DNA from: an uncultured Verrucomicrobiota bacterium
GTDB lineage: Bacteria > Verrucomicrobiota > Verrucomicrobiia > Opitutales > Opitutaceae
Assembly (NCBI GenBank): GCA_903904685.1
Contig: CAIVDS010000064.1
Span: 62,001-126,000 of the forward strand
DNA length: 64,000 nucleotides
Reading direction: 5' to 3'
The notes under the pieces: model-generated
The model's input: the letters and a program-made list of their open reading frames with translations, nothing else
Told to the model about the DNA's origin: nothing
Databases searched by the model: none
Made by a program: the position numbers and the translations under genes
Shown here: piece after piece, positions 9,772 through 18,892 of the stretch
How the letters are laid out: each line of letters begins with the position of its first letter
Numbering within the stretch: position 1 is the stretch's first letter

Positions 9772-10962
9772 ATGGTCATCAAACCCAAAGTCCGTGGATT
9801 TGTCTGTATCACCGCCCATCCTGTCGGCTGCGCCGCGCATGTTCAGGAGCAGATCGACTACGTGAAGGCCAAGGGTCCCCTCAAGAACGGCCCAAAGAAG
9901 GTTCTCGTGATCGGTTCGTCGACTGGCTACGGCCTCGCCTCGCGCATCGGCGCCGCCTTTGGTTCCGGCGCCGCCACCATCGGCGTTTTCTTTGAGCGTC
10001 CTTCCGAGCCCGACAAGACCGCCACCCCAGGCTGGTATAACACCGCCGCCTTCACCAAAGCCGCCAAGAAAGCCGGCCTCTACGCCAAGAATTTCAACGG
10101 CGACGCCTTCTCCGATGCTCTCAAGACGGAAGTTATCGCCGCCATCAAACGCGACCTTGGGCAGGTTGATCTCGTCGTCTACTCCCTTGCCTCCCCTCGC
10201 CGCACGCACCCGAAGACCGGTGTCACCCATAAGTCCTGCCTCAAGCCCGTCAGCCAGCCGTATACCAACAAGACCGTCGATACCGACAAGGGGATCGTCA
10301 GCAACATCACCATCGAGCCCGCCGCTCCCGCCGAGATCCTTGACACCTGCGCCGTCATGGGTGGCGAAGACTGGGAAATGTGGATCAACGCCCTCGACGA
10401 AGCCAAGCTCCTCGCTCCCGGCGCGACCTCTGTCGCCTACTCCTACATCGGGCCCGAACTGACCTGGCCCGTTTACAAGAACGGCACTATCGGCCTCGCG
10501 AAAAACGATCTCGAGCGCGCCGCCAAGGCCATCGACGCCACCCTCAAGGCCCACGGCTACGGCCGCGCCTTCATCTCGGTCAACAAGGCGCTCGTTACCC
10601 AAGCCAGCTCGGCCATCCCGGTCGTGCCTCTCTACATTTCGCTTCTCTACAAAATCATGAAGGCGAAGGGGACCCACGAAGGTTGCATCGAACAGATCGA
10701 CCGCCTCTTCCGCACCCAGATGTATGGAGGCACCGGCCTCGTACTCGACAACGCCGGTCGTGTGCGCATCGACGATTGGGAAATGCGGCCCGAGATCCAA
10801 GCCGAGGTTACCAAGCTCTGGCCTCAGGTGAATACTGAAACCCTCTCCTCCCTCACCGACATCGCCGGCTACCGCAGCGAGTTCTTGAAACTCTTTGGTT
10901 TCGACTTCCCCGGCATCGACTACGAAGCGGACATCGACCCGCACGTCGAGCTCCCCTGCTGA
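9772..10962 (+). CDS. fabV: Trans-2-enoyl-ACP/CoA reductase, FabV/TER type
   Basis: A 396-aa NADH-dependent enoyl reductase, the last reduction step of the fatty acid elongation cycle. The conserved start (MVIKPKVRGFVCITAHPVGC) fixes the ATG at 9772. The dinucleotide site is VLVIGSSTGYGLASRI (residues 44-59). The active site is the FabV/TER Tyr-x8-Lys motif in VYKNGTIGLAK, Tyr235 and Lys244, which are the same numbers as in characterised members. The length is exactly that of the family. FabV-type enzymes are generally triclosan-tolerant. The gene is monocistronic and ends in a strong intrinsic terminator. Confidence 0.95.
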   Translation: MVIKPKVRGFVCITAHPVGCAAHVQEQIDYVKAKGPLKNGPKKVLVIGSSTGYGLASRIGAAFGSGAATIGVFFERPSEPDKTATPGWYNTAAFTKAAKKAGLYAKNFNGDAFSDALKTEVIAAIKRDLGQVDLVVYSLASPRRTHPKTGVTHKSCLKPVSQPYTNKTVDTDKGIVSNITIEPAAPAEILDTCAVMGGEDWEMWINALDEAKLLAPGATSVAYSYIGPELTWPVYKNGTIGLAKNDLERAAKAIDATLKAHGYGRAFISVNKALVTQASSAIPVVPLYISLLYKIMKAKGTHEGCIEQIDRLFRTQMYGGTGLVLDNAGRVRIDDWEMRPEIQAEVTKLWPQVNTETLSSLTDIAGYRSEFLKLFGFDFPGIDYEADIDPHVELPC

Positions 10963-10971
10963 AGAACTCCC

Positions 10972-11003
10972 AAAAAAAGCCGGCCTGAAAAGCCGGCTTT
11001 TTA
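10972..11003 (+). terminator. Rho-independent terminator of fabV
   Basis: A perfect stem AAAAAGCCGGC / GCCGGCTTTTT with a 7-base loop, starting about 10 bp after the fabV stop and ending in a T run. The A-tract on the left makes it usable on both strands, so it may also stop transcription from the leftward DUF4337-like gene. Confidence 0.9.
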
Positions 11004-11028
11004 TCATGCGCTACCCAGTCGGTGTGAA

Positions 11029-12087
11029 TCAGACGTAGAGGTAAACGTAGACGGCGAAAGCGATGGCGATGACACCTGCACCGGCCGCGAGCGACCAGAG
11101 CAGATTACGCTGCTTCGCGGCCATGGCGAACGTCGCGATGATCACGCCCATCTGCGCGGCGAGCATGCCGAAGAAAAAACGCTGGCTGCGATTGTGATGC
11201 CGCTCGGCGGAGACGTTGCTCTTGCGGACCTGAAGTTCATAAATATTGGCCACCGCCTGGTTCAGGCGCGCATCGGTGTCGTAGCGCAGATAATTGTAGC
11301 GCAGACGGGCGGCGGTGAAATCGCGGCTTAATGCGGTGACGGAGGCGTCAGGCACGGGCAACAGCGATTTGGTTTTGGCCAGCTGCTTTTCCAGCGAATC
11401 AATCGTTTGACTCAATGGCGCGGTGGCGGCGTCGAACGACAACGCATAGTCCTGTGCCTGCTGAAGGGATGACGCCAATGTCTTCTCCGGCACTGAAACC
11501 AGCAGCGTGAGAACATCGGAATCGGGACGGGATGCATGGAGGGCGTCGAGAGCTGTCTTGACCTTGGGATCAATCGCCGGGGTGGCTCCCAGTTTGGGTA
11601 ATTCACCACTTTGCAATGCGCCCAACGCCTGATTGCCGGCGGCTGACGCCAGCACTTCATTCGCCGGAGTTTCGGCGAGCAGCGCAGCGAGCGCAGCTCC
11701 GTCGAGCGGATGCACCTCGGCGGTGCTCTCCACCATATCGAGTGTGTTGCGTTGAAGCGCGCTGCGAAGTTTTTTGGCCTGGAAAAAACTCCACTGGTCG
11801 CCCGCCTTCGATTGCTGCTGGGCTGCGAGCGAACGGTCGTATTGAGCGCGGGTCATCTCGCTGGAAGCAAGGCCGGCGAGCATGGTCGCAACCACCGTCA
11901 TGATCACCGGCGTGGCGGCGAAGAGCTTGCCCCATGTATTGACAGGAATGTCGGCTTTGAGCGCGTCAGGAATCGTGGTTTTCAAGGGAAGTGTTTGTTG
12001 ATCGGTTGCAGGGATTGCAGGATGAATTGAGGTCAACAGCAAGTTGCCAGATGAAACAAGGCCGCTGCTAACCTTCAAATCCGGCAA
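11029..12087 (-). CDS. DUF4337-like membrane protein with enlarged central region
   Basis: A 352-aa protein with one hydrophobic segment near residues 55-75 (FAATPVIMTVVATMLAG) and two at the C-terminus (about residues 300-350). The segment SKAGDQWSFFQAKKLRSAL after the first membrane span is the hallmark of DUF4337 proteins, as is the closing pair of membrane segments. DUF4337 members are usually around 200 aa. Here about 150 extra residues lie between the spans and include a predicted coiled coil (QTIDSLEKQLAKTKSLL). The function of the family is unknown. The first 45 residues are poorly constrained and overlap the upstream SDR gene by 20 bp, so a later start is possible. Confidence 0.6.
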   Translation of the reverse strand: MPDLKVSSGLVSSGNLLLTSIHPAIPATDQQTLPLKTTIPDALKADIPVNTWGKLFAATPVIMTVVATMLAGLASSEMTRAQYDRSLAAQQQSKAGDQWSFFQAKKLRSALQRNTLDMVESTAEVHPLDGAALAALLAETPANEVLASAAGNQALGALQSGELPKLGATPAIDPKVKTALDALHASRPDSDVLTLLVSVPEKTLASSLQQAQDYALSFDAATAPLSQTIDSLEKQLAKTKSLLPVPDASVTALSRDFTAARLRYNYLRYDTDARLNQAVANIYELQVRKSNVSAERHHNRSQRFFFGMLAAQMGVIIATFAMAAKQRNLLWSLAAGAGVIAIAFAVYVYLYV

Positions 12088-12760
12088 CCGTCAGGCTCTG
12101 GCCGTTGTCCTTGGATCCGAGCTGGAGGATGAACGGCGCGGCGACCTTGGCCCACGTCTCCGCCTTGGCATGGCCTTCGGCCCCCTCGGGCCAGCACAGG
12201 CGCAGCATATCGGTGTCGATCACACCGGGACTAAGCGGAATCGCGGCCATGCCTTCGGGCAGCTCCTCGGCGAGCGCCTTGGTGAGCCCTTCGACGGCCC
12301 ACTTGCTCGCACAATAGGGCGCGACCTTGGGCGAAACACCGCGGCCCCAGCTGGAGGAAAGATTGATGATCACGCCTTTTCTCGCGGCGACCATCGCCGG
12401 CACAAACTCGCGAATGACATTGGCCACGCCTGTGATGTTGATATCGACCAGTCTGGCGAACTCCTCGGATGGAACCTCCCATAACGGCGCAGGCGCGTTC
12501 ATGATCGCAGCGTTGTTGATGAGCAAATCCGGGGTCTCGCCGAAGCCCATGGTCTTGGCTCCCCAGATACCGACCTTGGTCGGATTGGACACGTCAACCA
12601 CATCAAAGCTATGCGGTGCGGAATATTTGAAGCGAAGATCAAGAATGCCATCGGATCCGCGACCGCAGCCGGCGACAATGTGCCCGAGCCGGATAAACTC
12701 CTCGGCCAGCGCACGGCCAAGACCACGGGTGACCCCGGTGATGATGATTTTTTTAACCAT
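12068..12760 (-). CDS. Short-chain dehydrogenase/reductase
   Basis: A 230-aa SDR. The cofactor loop is TGVTRGLGRAL (about residues 8-18), the NNAA motif is in DLLINNAAIMN, and the catalytic Ser and YxxxK are in NLSSSWGRG and PYCASKWAV. The C-terminal LSPGVIDTDMLR is typical. The start is ATG 12760 because the Rossmann fold begins directly after it; the frame is open upstream to 12838 but without family resemblance. It lies between exbD and the DUF4337-like gene, all read leftwards. No substrate can be named. Confidence 0.87.
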   Translation of the reverse strand: MVKKIIITGVTRGLGRALAEEFIRLGHIVAGCGRGSDGILDLRFKYSAPHSFDVVDVSNPTKVGIWGAKTMGFGETPDLLINNAAIMNAPAPLWEVPSEEFARLVDINITGVANVIREFVPAMVAARKGVIINLSSSWGRGVSPKVAPYCASKWAVEGLTKALAEELPEGMAAIPLSPGVIDTDMLRLCWPEGAEGHAKAETWAKVAAPFILQLGSKDNGQSLTVAGFEG

Positions 12761-12779
12761 GCCGAGAACATGGCATATT

Positions 12780-13187
12780 TCAGCGGCTTTGCAGCCTGAA
12801 CTTGTTGAGTCCCGCCTCCCGGCATTTATCCATGACAAACGTGAGTTTTTTCAGCTCGGTGTTTTCATCGGCCCGGATCAGCACCGGGATCGTCTTGTCC
12901 ATTTGTCCCTGCTTTTGAAGCGCCGTTTTGAGCTCGTCCGGGGTGGCGCCGGTTCCGTTAAAAGAAAAAATTCCTTTGTTATCGATCCCTATGGTGATGG
13001 TTTGAGCGAGATCGTTTTTACCGGCGGTCTCGACCTTGGGCAGCGTGAGATTGAGCGTGGCGGCGGTGCGAAACTGCATCGTGACGAACGCGAAAAACAC
13101 GATCATCACGAGCACGTCGATGAGCGGCACGAGATTGAGCGCTGGGCGATTGCGCCGACGTTGATAAAGTCCGCTCATGGACGTCAT
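12780..13187 (-). CDS. ExbD/TolR family biopolymer transport protein
   Basis: A 135-aa protein with a short cytoplasmic N-terminus, one membrane helix containing the proton-path Asp (LNLVPLIDVLVMIVFFAFV, about residues 18-36) and a periplasmic domain ending VMDKCREAGLNKFRL, the standard ExbD/TolR layout. With the ExbB-like partner encoded just upstream it would form a proton-driven motor that energises TonB-type or Tol-type outer-membrane work. The start ATG 13187 overlaps the exbB stop (ATGA), a sign of translational coupling. No tonB or TonB-dependent receptor gene is in the window, so the partner system cannot be decided. Confidence 0.9.
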   Translation of the reverse strand: MTSMSGLYQRRRNRPALNLVPLIDVLVMIVFFAFVTMQFRTAATLNLTLPKVETAGKNDLAQTITIGIDNKGIFSFNGTGATPDELKTALQKQGQMDKTIPVLIRADENTELKKLTFVMDKCREAGLNKFRLQSR

Positions 13188-13759
13188 TTCACTGAGCTGC
13201 GGGCGAGGATGCGTTCCAGCAGCACGTCCAGTTGAGCGGCAAATTTCTCGACGCGGCGCTGGAGGATGCCGCCGCCCACCAGCGCGGGGACGGCGATGAT
13301 AAGGCCGATCACCGTGGCCGAAAGCGCGAGCGACACGCCGCTGGTGAATTTCGCCGGATCGGGCAGGCCGTTGTCGCCCGTGACGCTGGAGAACACGCGA
13401 ATGAGCGACCATACCGTGCCGGTGAGCCCAATGAGCGGTGCGCCGGCGTAAATGACATCAAGATAGGGAACCCCGCGCTCCATGCGCACAATCTCAAGGC
13501 GGGCGAAGGCCTTTACCGCGTCCGGATCGTTCGGGTGCTGCTCGGCAAAGCCCACCACGCGGGCGAGCACAGAATAGTTGCCGCCCGCCACGGGCTTGCC
13601 GGCCACAATCGCGTCAACGAGATCGTCGGGCAGGATCGCGGACTTGCGCAGGGCGTAGGAACGCTCGACGAGGATGAAGACCAGCGCGATCGAGCACACC
13701 GCGAGCGGATAGATCAGGATGTCGGCGCCTTTGAAGATATCGATGACGGCTAGAAACAT
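13184..13759 (-). CDS. MotA/TolQ/ExbB family proton channel protein
   Basis: A 191-aa inner-membrane protein with three hydrophobic segments (about residues 10-30, 105-125, 140-165). The conserved channel signature is APLIGLTGTVWSLIRVF, followed by GVSLALSATVIGLIIAVPAL. It is the stator-like channel partner of the ExbD-like protein whose ORF begins inside its stop codon. Proton flow through this pair drives energy-requiring processes at the outer membrane. It starts at ATG 13759. The gene is separated from leuD by a terminator-like hairpin, so it probably has its own promoter. Confidence 0.9.
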   Translation of the reverse strand: MFLAVIDIFKGADILIYPLAVCSIALVFILVERSYALRKSAILPDDLVDAIVAGKPVAGGNYSVLARVVGFAEQHPNDPDAVKAFARLEIVRMERGVPYLDVIYAGAPLIGLTGTVWSLIRVFSSVTGDNGLPDPAKFTSGVSLALSATVIGLIIAVPALVGGGILQRRVEKFAAQLDVLLERILARSSVK

Positions 13760-13802
13760 GGTGAGTGGTGCTGTTATGACGCCGATTGTCGGATTAAGTT
13801 CA

Positions 13803-13838
13803 CAAAAAACCGGCTGGCCCGCAAAGCCTGCCGGTTGG
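13803..13838 (-). terminator. Rho-independent terminator after leuD
   Basis: Read on the minus strand, stem AACCGGC / GCCGGTT with a 15-base loop is followed by a T run (TTTTTT). It lies 22 bp downstream of the leuD stop and upstream of exbB, so it closes the leuCD transcript. Confidence 0.8.
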
Positions 13839-13859
13839 TTACGGTGATGTCAGCAATTC

Positions 13860-14462
13860 TCAAGCCGCCAGATAAGGCAGCGTGGCGGCCGTCTTCAACA
13901 CATCGGCCTTGCCGTCGATGAGCTCGCCGATGGCGTCCCAGCGACCGTTGACGAGGGCGTCACGGGCAGATTCACGCTGGGCGATCTTGACGGACTGGCC
14001 GGCGAAGCGGGCTTCGAGCTCCACAAGATCGATGGTGACATCGGTTTTGGGATCGGCTTCCACGGCGGCGGCGATCTTGGCGATATCTTCGCGGGCGGCG
14101 GTCACGCACGGAATGCCCAGCGTGGTGCTGTTGCCGAAGAATATCTCGGCAAAGTTCTCGGCAATGATCGCCTTCAACCCGTATTTGGCGATGGCCTGCG
14201 GAGCGTGCTCGCGGGAGGAACCACAACCGAAGTTCGCCCCGGAAAGGAGGATGGTGGCCTTCTTGAAGCGGGCTTCGTTGAGCGGGTGCGGTTTCTCGGT
14301 GCCGTCGAGATTTCGGCGGACGTCGTTGAAGAGGAATTCGCCGAGCCCATCAAACACGACGCATTTCATGAAACGCGCGGGAATAATGCGGTCGGTGTCG
14401 ATATCGTTGCCGGGGACGTTGACGGCGCGGCCGGTGACGGAGGTTATTTTTGCGAGTGCCAT
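13860..14462 (-). CDS. leuD: 3-isopropylmalate dehydratase small subunit
   Basis: A 200-aa swivel-domain subunit of isopropylmalate isomerase, which with LeuC interconverts 2- and 3-isopropylmalate in leucine synthesis. Signatures are NDIDTDRIIPARFMK near the N-terminus, GANFGCGSSREHAPQA (about residues 75-90) and AENFAEIFFGNS. The length fits the bacterial two-subunit type. It sits 21 bp after leuC on the same strand and ends before a terminator. Confidence 0.96.
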   Translation of the reverse strand: MALAKITSVTGRAVNVPGNDIDTDRIIPARFMKCVVFDGLGEFLFNDVRRNLDGTEKPHPLNEARFKKATILLSGANFGCGSSREHAPQAIAKYGLKAIIAENFAEIFFGNSTTLGIPCVTAAREDIAKIAAAVEADPKTDVTIDLVELEARFAGQSVKIAQRESARDALVNGRWDAIGELIDGKADVLKTAATLPYLAA

Positions 14463-14483
14463 TTTAGGAAGGTGGTTGGCGGT

Positions 14484-15902
14484 TTAGCTGTTCACGACGT
14501 GAAAGACCTCGCGAGCATCGGAGACCACGCCGGTGACGGCGGCGGCGGCGACCATGAGCGGGCTCATCAACACCGTACGACCGGTGGTGGAGCCCTGACG
14601 GCCCTTGAAGTTGCGGTTGGAGGACGAGGCACAAAGCTGGTCGCCCACGAGTTTGTCGGGATTCATCGCAAGACACATCGAGCAGCCGGCGGCGCGCCAC
14701 TCGAAGCCCGCCTCGACGAGGATCTTGTCGAGACCGAGCTTCTCGCACTGGAGACCGACGATCTGCGAGCCGGGGACGGCGATGGCCTTGACCCCGGGGG
14801 CAACCTTGCGGCCCTTGATGTATTTGGCGACTTCCTGGAAGTCGGAGAGACGGCCATTGGTGCAGGAGCCGAGGAAGGCGACGCTGATCTTGGTCCCCTT
14901 GATCGGGGCGCCAGCGGGCAGCTTCATGTAGGCGAGCGCCTCGATGATACCGACCTTGTCGTCGTCGGAGGTGGCGGTCTCAGGACTCGGGATATTCTCG
15001 GTGATGGAGATGGCCTGAGCGGGATTGATGCCCCAAGTGACGGTGGGCGCGATGTCGGCAGCGTTGATTTTAACAACGTCGTCGTAGGTCGCGTTGGCGT
15101 CGGAAGCAAAGGACTTCCAATGGGTGACGGCGGCGTCCCAAGCGGCGCCTTTCGGCGAGTAAGGACGACCCTTGAGGTAGGCAAAGGTGGTTTCGTCGGG
15201 ATTGACGTAGCCGACACGCGCGCCGCCCTCGATAGACATGTTGCACACGGTCATGCGCTCTTCCATGGTGAAACCGGCAAATACGTTGCCGGCATATTCG
15301 TAGGCGAAACCCGTGCCGCCGTTAACGCCGAGGGTGCGGATGATGTGAAGGATGACGTCCTTCGCATAAACGCCTGGACGCAGTTTTCCGTTGACCTCGA
15401 TGCGACGGACCTTGAGCGCCCCGAGGGCCATGGTCTGCGTGGCGAGAACGTCGCGCACCTGACTCGTGCCGATGCCGAACGCGATCGCGCCAAACGCTCC
15501 GTGAGTGGAGGTGTGGGAGTCGCCGCAAGCGATGGTCGTGCCGGGCTGAGTAATGCCCTGCTCGGGACCGACGATGTGCACGATGCCCTGCTTGCCGGAG
15601 GCGCGATCAAAGAAGGTGACACCATAGTCGGCGCAGTTCTTGCGGATCTCGTCCATCATGGCCTGCGCAAGCGGATCGGCATAGGGCTCGACCAACTGAT
15701 CGGTGGGGACGATGTGATCGACCGTCGCAAAAGTGCGGTGCGGCATGAGGACCTTGAGGCCGAGATCGCGCAACATACCGAAGGCCTGCGGGCTGGTTAC
15801 CTCGTGAATGAGGTGCGTGCCAATGAGCAACTGGGTCTGGCCGTTGGCCAGCGTGCGGACAGTGTGTGCGTCCCAGACTTTTTGGAAGAGTGATTTAGGC
15901 AT
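14484..15902 (-). CDS. leuC: 3-isopropylmalate dehydratase large subunit
   Basis: A 472-aa aconitase-family protein carrying the [4Fe-4S] cluster. The cluster cysteines are in FLGSCTNGR and in [28 protein letters not shown] is a further signature. The start is ATG 15902 ([13 protein letters not shown]), where family conservation begins, although the frame is open to 15980. It forms a two-gene operon with leuD. A LysR-type gene starts divergently 108 bp away and is a candidate regulator by position. Confidence 0.96.
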   Translation of the reverse strand: MPKSLFQKVWDAHTVRTLANGQTQLLIGTHLIHEVTSPQAFGMLRDLGLKVLMPHRTFATVDHIVPTDQLVEPYADPLAQAMMDEIRKNCADYGVTFFDRASGKQGIVHIVGPEQGITQPGTTIACGDSHTSTHGAFGAIAFGIGTSQVRDVLATQTMALGALKVRRIEVNGKLRPGVYAKDVILHIIRTLGVNGGTGFAYEYAGNVFAGFTMEERMTVCNMSIEGGARVGYVNPDETTFAYLKGRPYSPKGAAWDAAVTHWKSFASDANATYDDVVKINAADIAPTVTWGINPAQAISITENIPSPETATSDDDKVGIIEALAYMKLPAGAPIKGTKISVAFLGSCTNGRLSDFQEVAKYIKGRKVAPGVKAIAVPGSQIVGLQCEKLGLDKILVEAGFEWRAAGCSMCLAMNPDKLVGDQLCASSSNRNFKGRQGSTTGRTVLMSPLMVAAAAVTGVVSDAREVFHVVNS

Positions 15903-16010
15903 GTTTGAAAAGGTTGAGACTGCGGGATGATTCCCGCCGCCACCAACCGATACGGACGACATCATACCAGAGAGTTGCATGACGCGGAAATACTTGTTTA
16001 ATCACTGGTG

Positions 16011-16937
16011 ATGCCTCGTGAGTATCAATTTGATTACGATCTGCGGCACCTCGTTTACTTTCGCGAGGTCGCGAGGCAGCTGCATTTTCGCAAGGCGGCG
16101 GAAGTTCTGGCGGTCGCCCAACCTGCGCTGAGTCGTCAGATAGCGCAATTGGAGGTGGCGCTAGGGGTGTCCCTTTTCACACGCTCACGGCGGCGCGTGG
16201 AGTTGACCCCGGCAGGCAAGGCCCTGCTGGAACGCACCGATCCCTTGCTCCGCGCACTCAACGGACTGCCCGCCGAACTGCGGGCTCTGGCCGGGGGTGA
16301 AACCGGACATCTCAAGGTCTCCTTCACCGGTCTGGCCATGGCGACAGTTTTGCCGGGCATCCTGCGTGAGTTTCACCGTAAATTTCCCGGCATCCGCCTT
16401 GAACTGAGCGAATCTCCCACGGCGGTTCAGCTCGGCGCGTTACAATCCGGCGAGCTGGCGTGCGGTTTTTTCCATCCCGACGCATCCACGCCAGGGTTGA
16501 AAACGCGCCTGTTGTTACGCGAAAAAAACGGCGTGCTCCTCCCCGCCGACCATCCCCTCGCCTCTAAATCCGTGCTGCGCTTGCGCGAACTGGCCTCAAC
16601 GCCGTTCGTGTTGTTTCCTCGGGCGCACAACCCGGGATTTTACGACCGTGTGCTGTCGGCTTTCTCGCGAATCGGGGTGACGCCACGCATCGCCGAGGAA
16701 GTCTGGCCGCGCGCCAACGGCGTGGGCTTTGTGCGCGCGGGCATAGGCGCTACGTTCATGTGCCCATCGGAGGCGCGCCACCTTCCGCCAGAGGTCGTGT
16801 TCCGCCCTCTGGAAGGCCCGACGCCGGAAAGTCGGCTCGTGCTAGGATGGAAAACCGTCGCCAAACCGGAACCGGCGCTGGCTGCATTTTTATCGGTCGC
16901 CGCCGCTCGCTCCGCTCCGCCTAAAACGCCCCGTTGA
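16011..16937 (+). CDS. LysR family transcriptional regulator
   Basis: A 308-aa LysR protein. The N-terminal winged helix-turn-helix covers about residues 9-67 (LVYFREVARQLHFRKAAEVL, then QPALSRQIAQLE), followed by the linker helix and a type-2 periplasmic-binding-like effector domain starting near residue 95 (GHLKVSFTGLAM). The ATG at 16011 is preferred over the adjacent GTG at 16008. It is divergent from leuC, the usual LysR arrangement, so it may control leuCD, but its effector is not known. Its stop is 15 bp from that of the convergent transglutaminase-like gene. Confidence 0.9.
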   Translation: MPREYQFDYDLRHLVYFREVARQLHFRKAAEVLAVAQPALSRQIAQLEVALGVSLFTRSRRRVELTPAGKALLERTDPLLRALNGLPAELRALAGGETGHLKVSFTGLAMATVLPGILREFHRKFPGIRLELSESPTAVQLGALQSGELACGFFHPDASTPGLKTRLLLREKNGVLLPADHPLASKSVLRLRELASTPFVLFPRAHNPGFYDRVLSAFSRIGVTPRIAEEVWPRANGVGFVRAGIGATFMCPSEARHLPPEVVFRPLEGPTPESRLVLGWKTVAKPEPALAAFLSVAAARSAPPKTPR

Positions 16938-16951
16938 TCAGCCATGCCGCG

Positions 16952-18799
16952 TCAGTGCAGATTCTTGAGCAGCATTTTCATTTCGAGATCCATCTGAGAA
17001 TCAGGCTCGGGCTTCAACACCGTGCGGGCTTGCATGACCGCTCCCTTCGCTTCGGCGGAACGGCCCTGCTTCACAAGTTCGCCGACAAACGGGCGCACGA
17101 CTTGATCATAAAAAGCCATCCCTGAACCTTGGCCATATTGCTCGAGCACCTGCCGGTAAACATGCAATTGCTCAAGAATCGGGGTATTGTTGCCGATCAC
17201 GCGGGATATCGTTTTCACAGCCTGATCAACGCCAAAATCGCTGCGGTCCGACTTGTTTTTTCGGGCGATTGAGCGCTCCTCGAAGTCGGCCGCGCTCGTC
17301 TCGCCCCGACTGCGCAGACTGGCGACCAACGCCCGGACGAAACGGGCATTAAGATCAGGGTATAGTTGAAGCGCCATCGCGGCCTCGCGCAACAAAGCCT
17401 CTCGCGCCTTGATGTCGGCATCGCTGGACGCGGCGATCAAGGTGTCCCACGCGTCAACGTTGCGCCGCTCGTAGCCGACGGCTTTGCGGGCGGAGGCGGC
17501 GGCCTCCTTCTTCCGTCCGATTTGCAGAAAGTGCGCGGCAAACAGCTCCTGCTGCCGCGATTGTTGATAAGGCGGCAGTTTGCGAAATCCTTCCGACAAG
17601 AACTTAAGATCATGATCGGAAAGTTCAGCCCAAGTCTGCGGATCATAGGCTACTCCGGTCACAAAGCGCTGCTCCGCATACCGACCGGCGTCGAACACCC
17701 ACTGCTGGTTGCTGCCGAGATAACCAAACCACGCATGCCGCCCGTCCTGTCCCTCGCCGGAAAAAAGCAACGTGGGCACGCCTCGAGCCTTGCCCGCCTG
17801 CGTGGCGAAATACGCTTGATCCACGCAAATCCCGCCCTCGCTGAAAATGCGCGGCAGATCATAGGAATCCCCCGGCCACAAATAAGTCTGCGCTTCCAAC
17901 CGATCCGTGCGATAACGCACCATGCTGTAGCTTTGGGGAAGTTGCGCCAAGGTGCACCGGACCGACTTTTGCGCCCAGAGAAGCTCCGGAAAAGGAGCCG
18001 CGAGATCGACCATGAATTTGAGGTCGGACACCGACAGCGTTCCCAACTTTTGCAACGTCGCTCCATGCAGATCGCTATCGACGAAAAAATTAAACGCGTC
18101 GAGCGGACGCGGCAGCGTGCGTGGCAACGCCTTGGCCGTCACCTGACCGTGAGGCCAGCGTGGCGGCGGCGGCGAATCGTAAACCAACGCGATGGCCATC
18201 GCGAGTTGGGCGTAGGACGCAAAGCGCCGTGGATCGGCCTCGCGCAACAGCTTCAAGTTCGCCAACACGCCAGGCAGGTAATCGTAAGGTGAAAGCTGGT
18301 TGAAGAACGACGCCGAGAATACGCGTTCGCCCAGCAACCACGCCGTGATGTCGGCGGAGAGCAGCTTGGCCAGCGGCTCGTCCGGCAGCGAAGCGGACAG
18401 ATCCCGGGGAACATTAGGATTCAACAGATGCGCCTTCTCCACCGATTCCAACCACTGCCGGCCAACCACAGCCTGTGACCGGCCCAACAAATCGGACCAC
18501 GCGGCGACATAATACCAAGCCTCGGCCATATCAACCTGCCCGTGCTCAAAGGCACCCGTCGCACCAGTATAAAGATCGTCGGCCAGCGGTGCCCATCCTT
18601 GGTCCGTCGCCGCGGCCATGATCGCCTTGATTCGCTCCGGTGTGGGCGGTCTCGTAAACCACTCGGCAGGAAAATGCGAAAGATCGGCCCGCGTGATTCC
18701 CGGCAGACCGATGACCAGCACAACGATGATAAAAGCAAGTCGACGCACGAATGGATTTGGCAGCCCCGTTACGATTCTTCCGCCAAGCGCGAATGACAA
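16952..18799 (-). CDS. Secreted protein with transglutaminase-like domain
   Basis: A 615-aa protein. A signal peptide or anchor lies near residues 18-42 (RRLAFIIVVLVIGLPGITRA). The middle holds GGICVDQAYFATQAGKARGV (Cys near residue 325) and DGRHAWFGYL (His near 363), the Cys and His arrangement of the transglutaminase/papain-like fold, used by proteases, transglutaminases and inactive scaffolds alike. The C-terminal 200 residues are helical and resemble solenoid repeats. The start is uncertain: codon 18799 is TTG, and a GTG at codon 18 would still leave a signal peptide. I do not recognise the specific family. Neighbours give no hint of function. Confidence 0.6.
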   Translation of the reverse strand: MSFALGGRIVTGLPNPFVRRLAFIIVVLVIGLPGITRADLSHFPAEWFTRPPTPERIKAIMAAATDQGWAPLADDLYTGATGAFEHGQVDMAEAWYYVAAWSDLLGRSQAVVGRQWLESVEKAHLLNPNVPRDLSASLPDEPLAKLLSADITAWLLGERVFSASFFNQLSPYDYLPGVLANLKLLREADPRRFASYAQLAMAIALVYDSPPPPRWPHGQVTAKALPRTLPRPLDAFNFFVDSDLHGATLQKLGTLSVSDLKFMVDLAAPFPELLWAQKSVRCTLAQLPQSYSMVRYRTDRLEAQTYLWPGDSYDLPRIFSEGGICVDQAYFATQAGKARGVPTLLFSGEGQDGRHAWFGYLGSNQQWVFDAGRYAEQRFVTGVAYDPQTWAELSDHDLKFLSEGFRKLPPYQQSRQQELFAAHFLQIGRKKEAAASARKAVGYERRNVDAWDTLIAASSDADIKAREALLREAAMALQLYPDLNARFVRALVASLRSRGETSAADFEERSIARKNKSDRSDFGVDQAVKTISRVIGNNTPILEQLHVYRQVLEQYGQGSGMAFYDQVVRPFVGELVKQGRSAEAKGAVMQARTVLKPEPDSQMDLEMKMLLKNLH

Positions 18800-18892
18800 T
18801 TAAACAAATACGAACACCACCCCTTTCACAGGATTGAGAAGGACGGATCGAGAGCAACGGTTCTCCGCCCGACGTCCAAAACTTTGGGATAA

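Noticed and set aside
9676-11007. A 443-codon open frame on the strand opposite fabV
   Set aside because: It is the antisense frame of a clearly recognised gene. Long antisense frames are expected in GC-rich genes.
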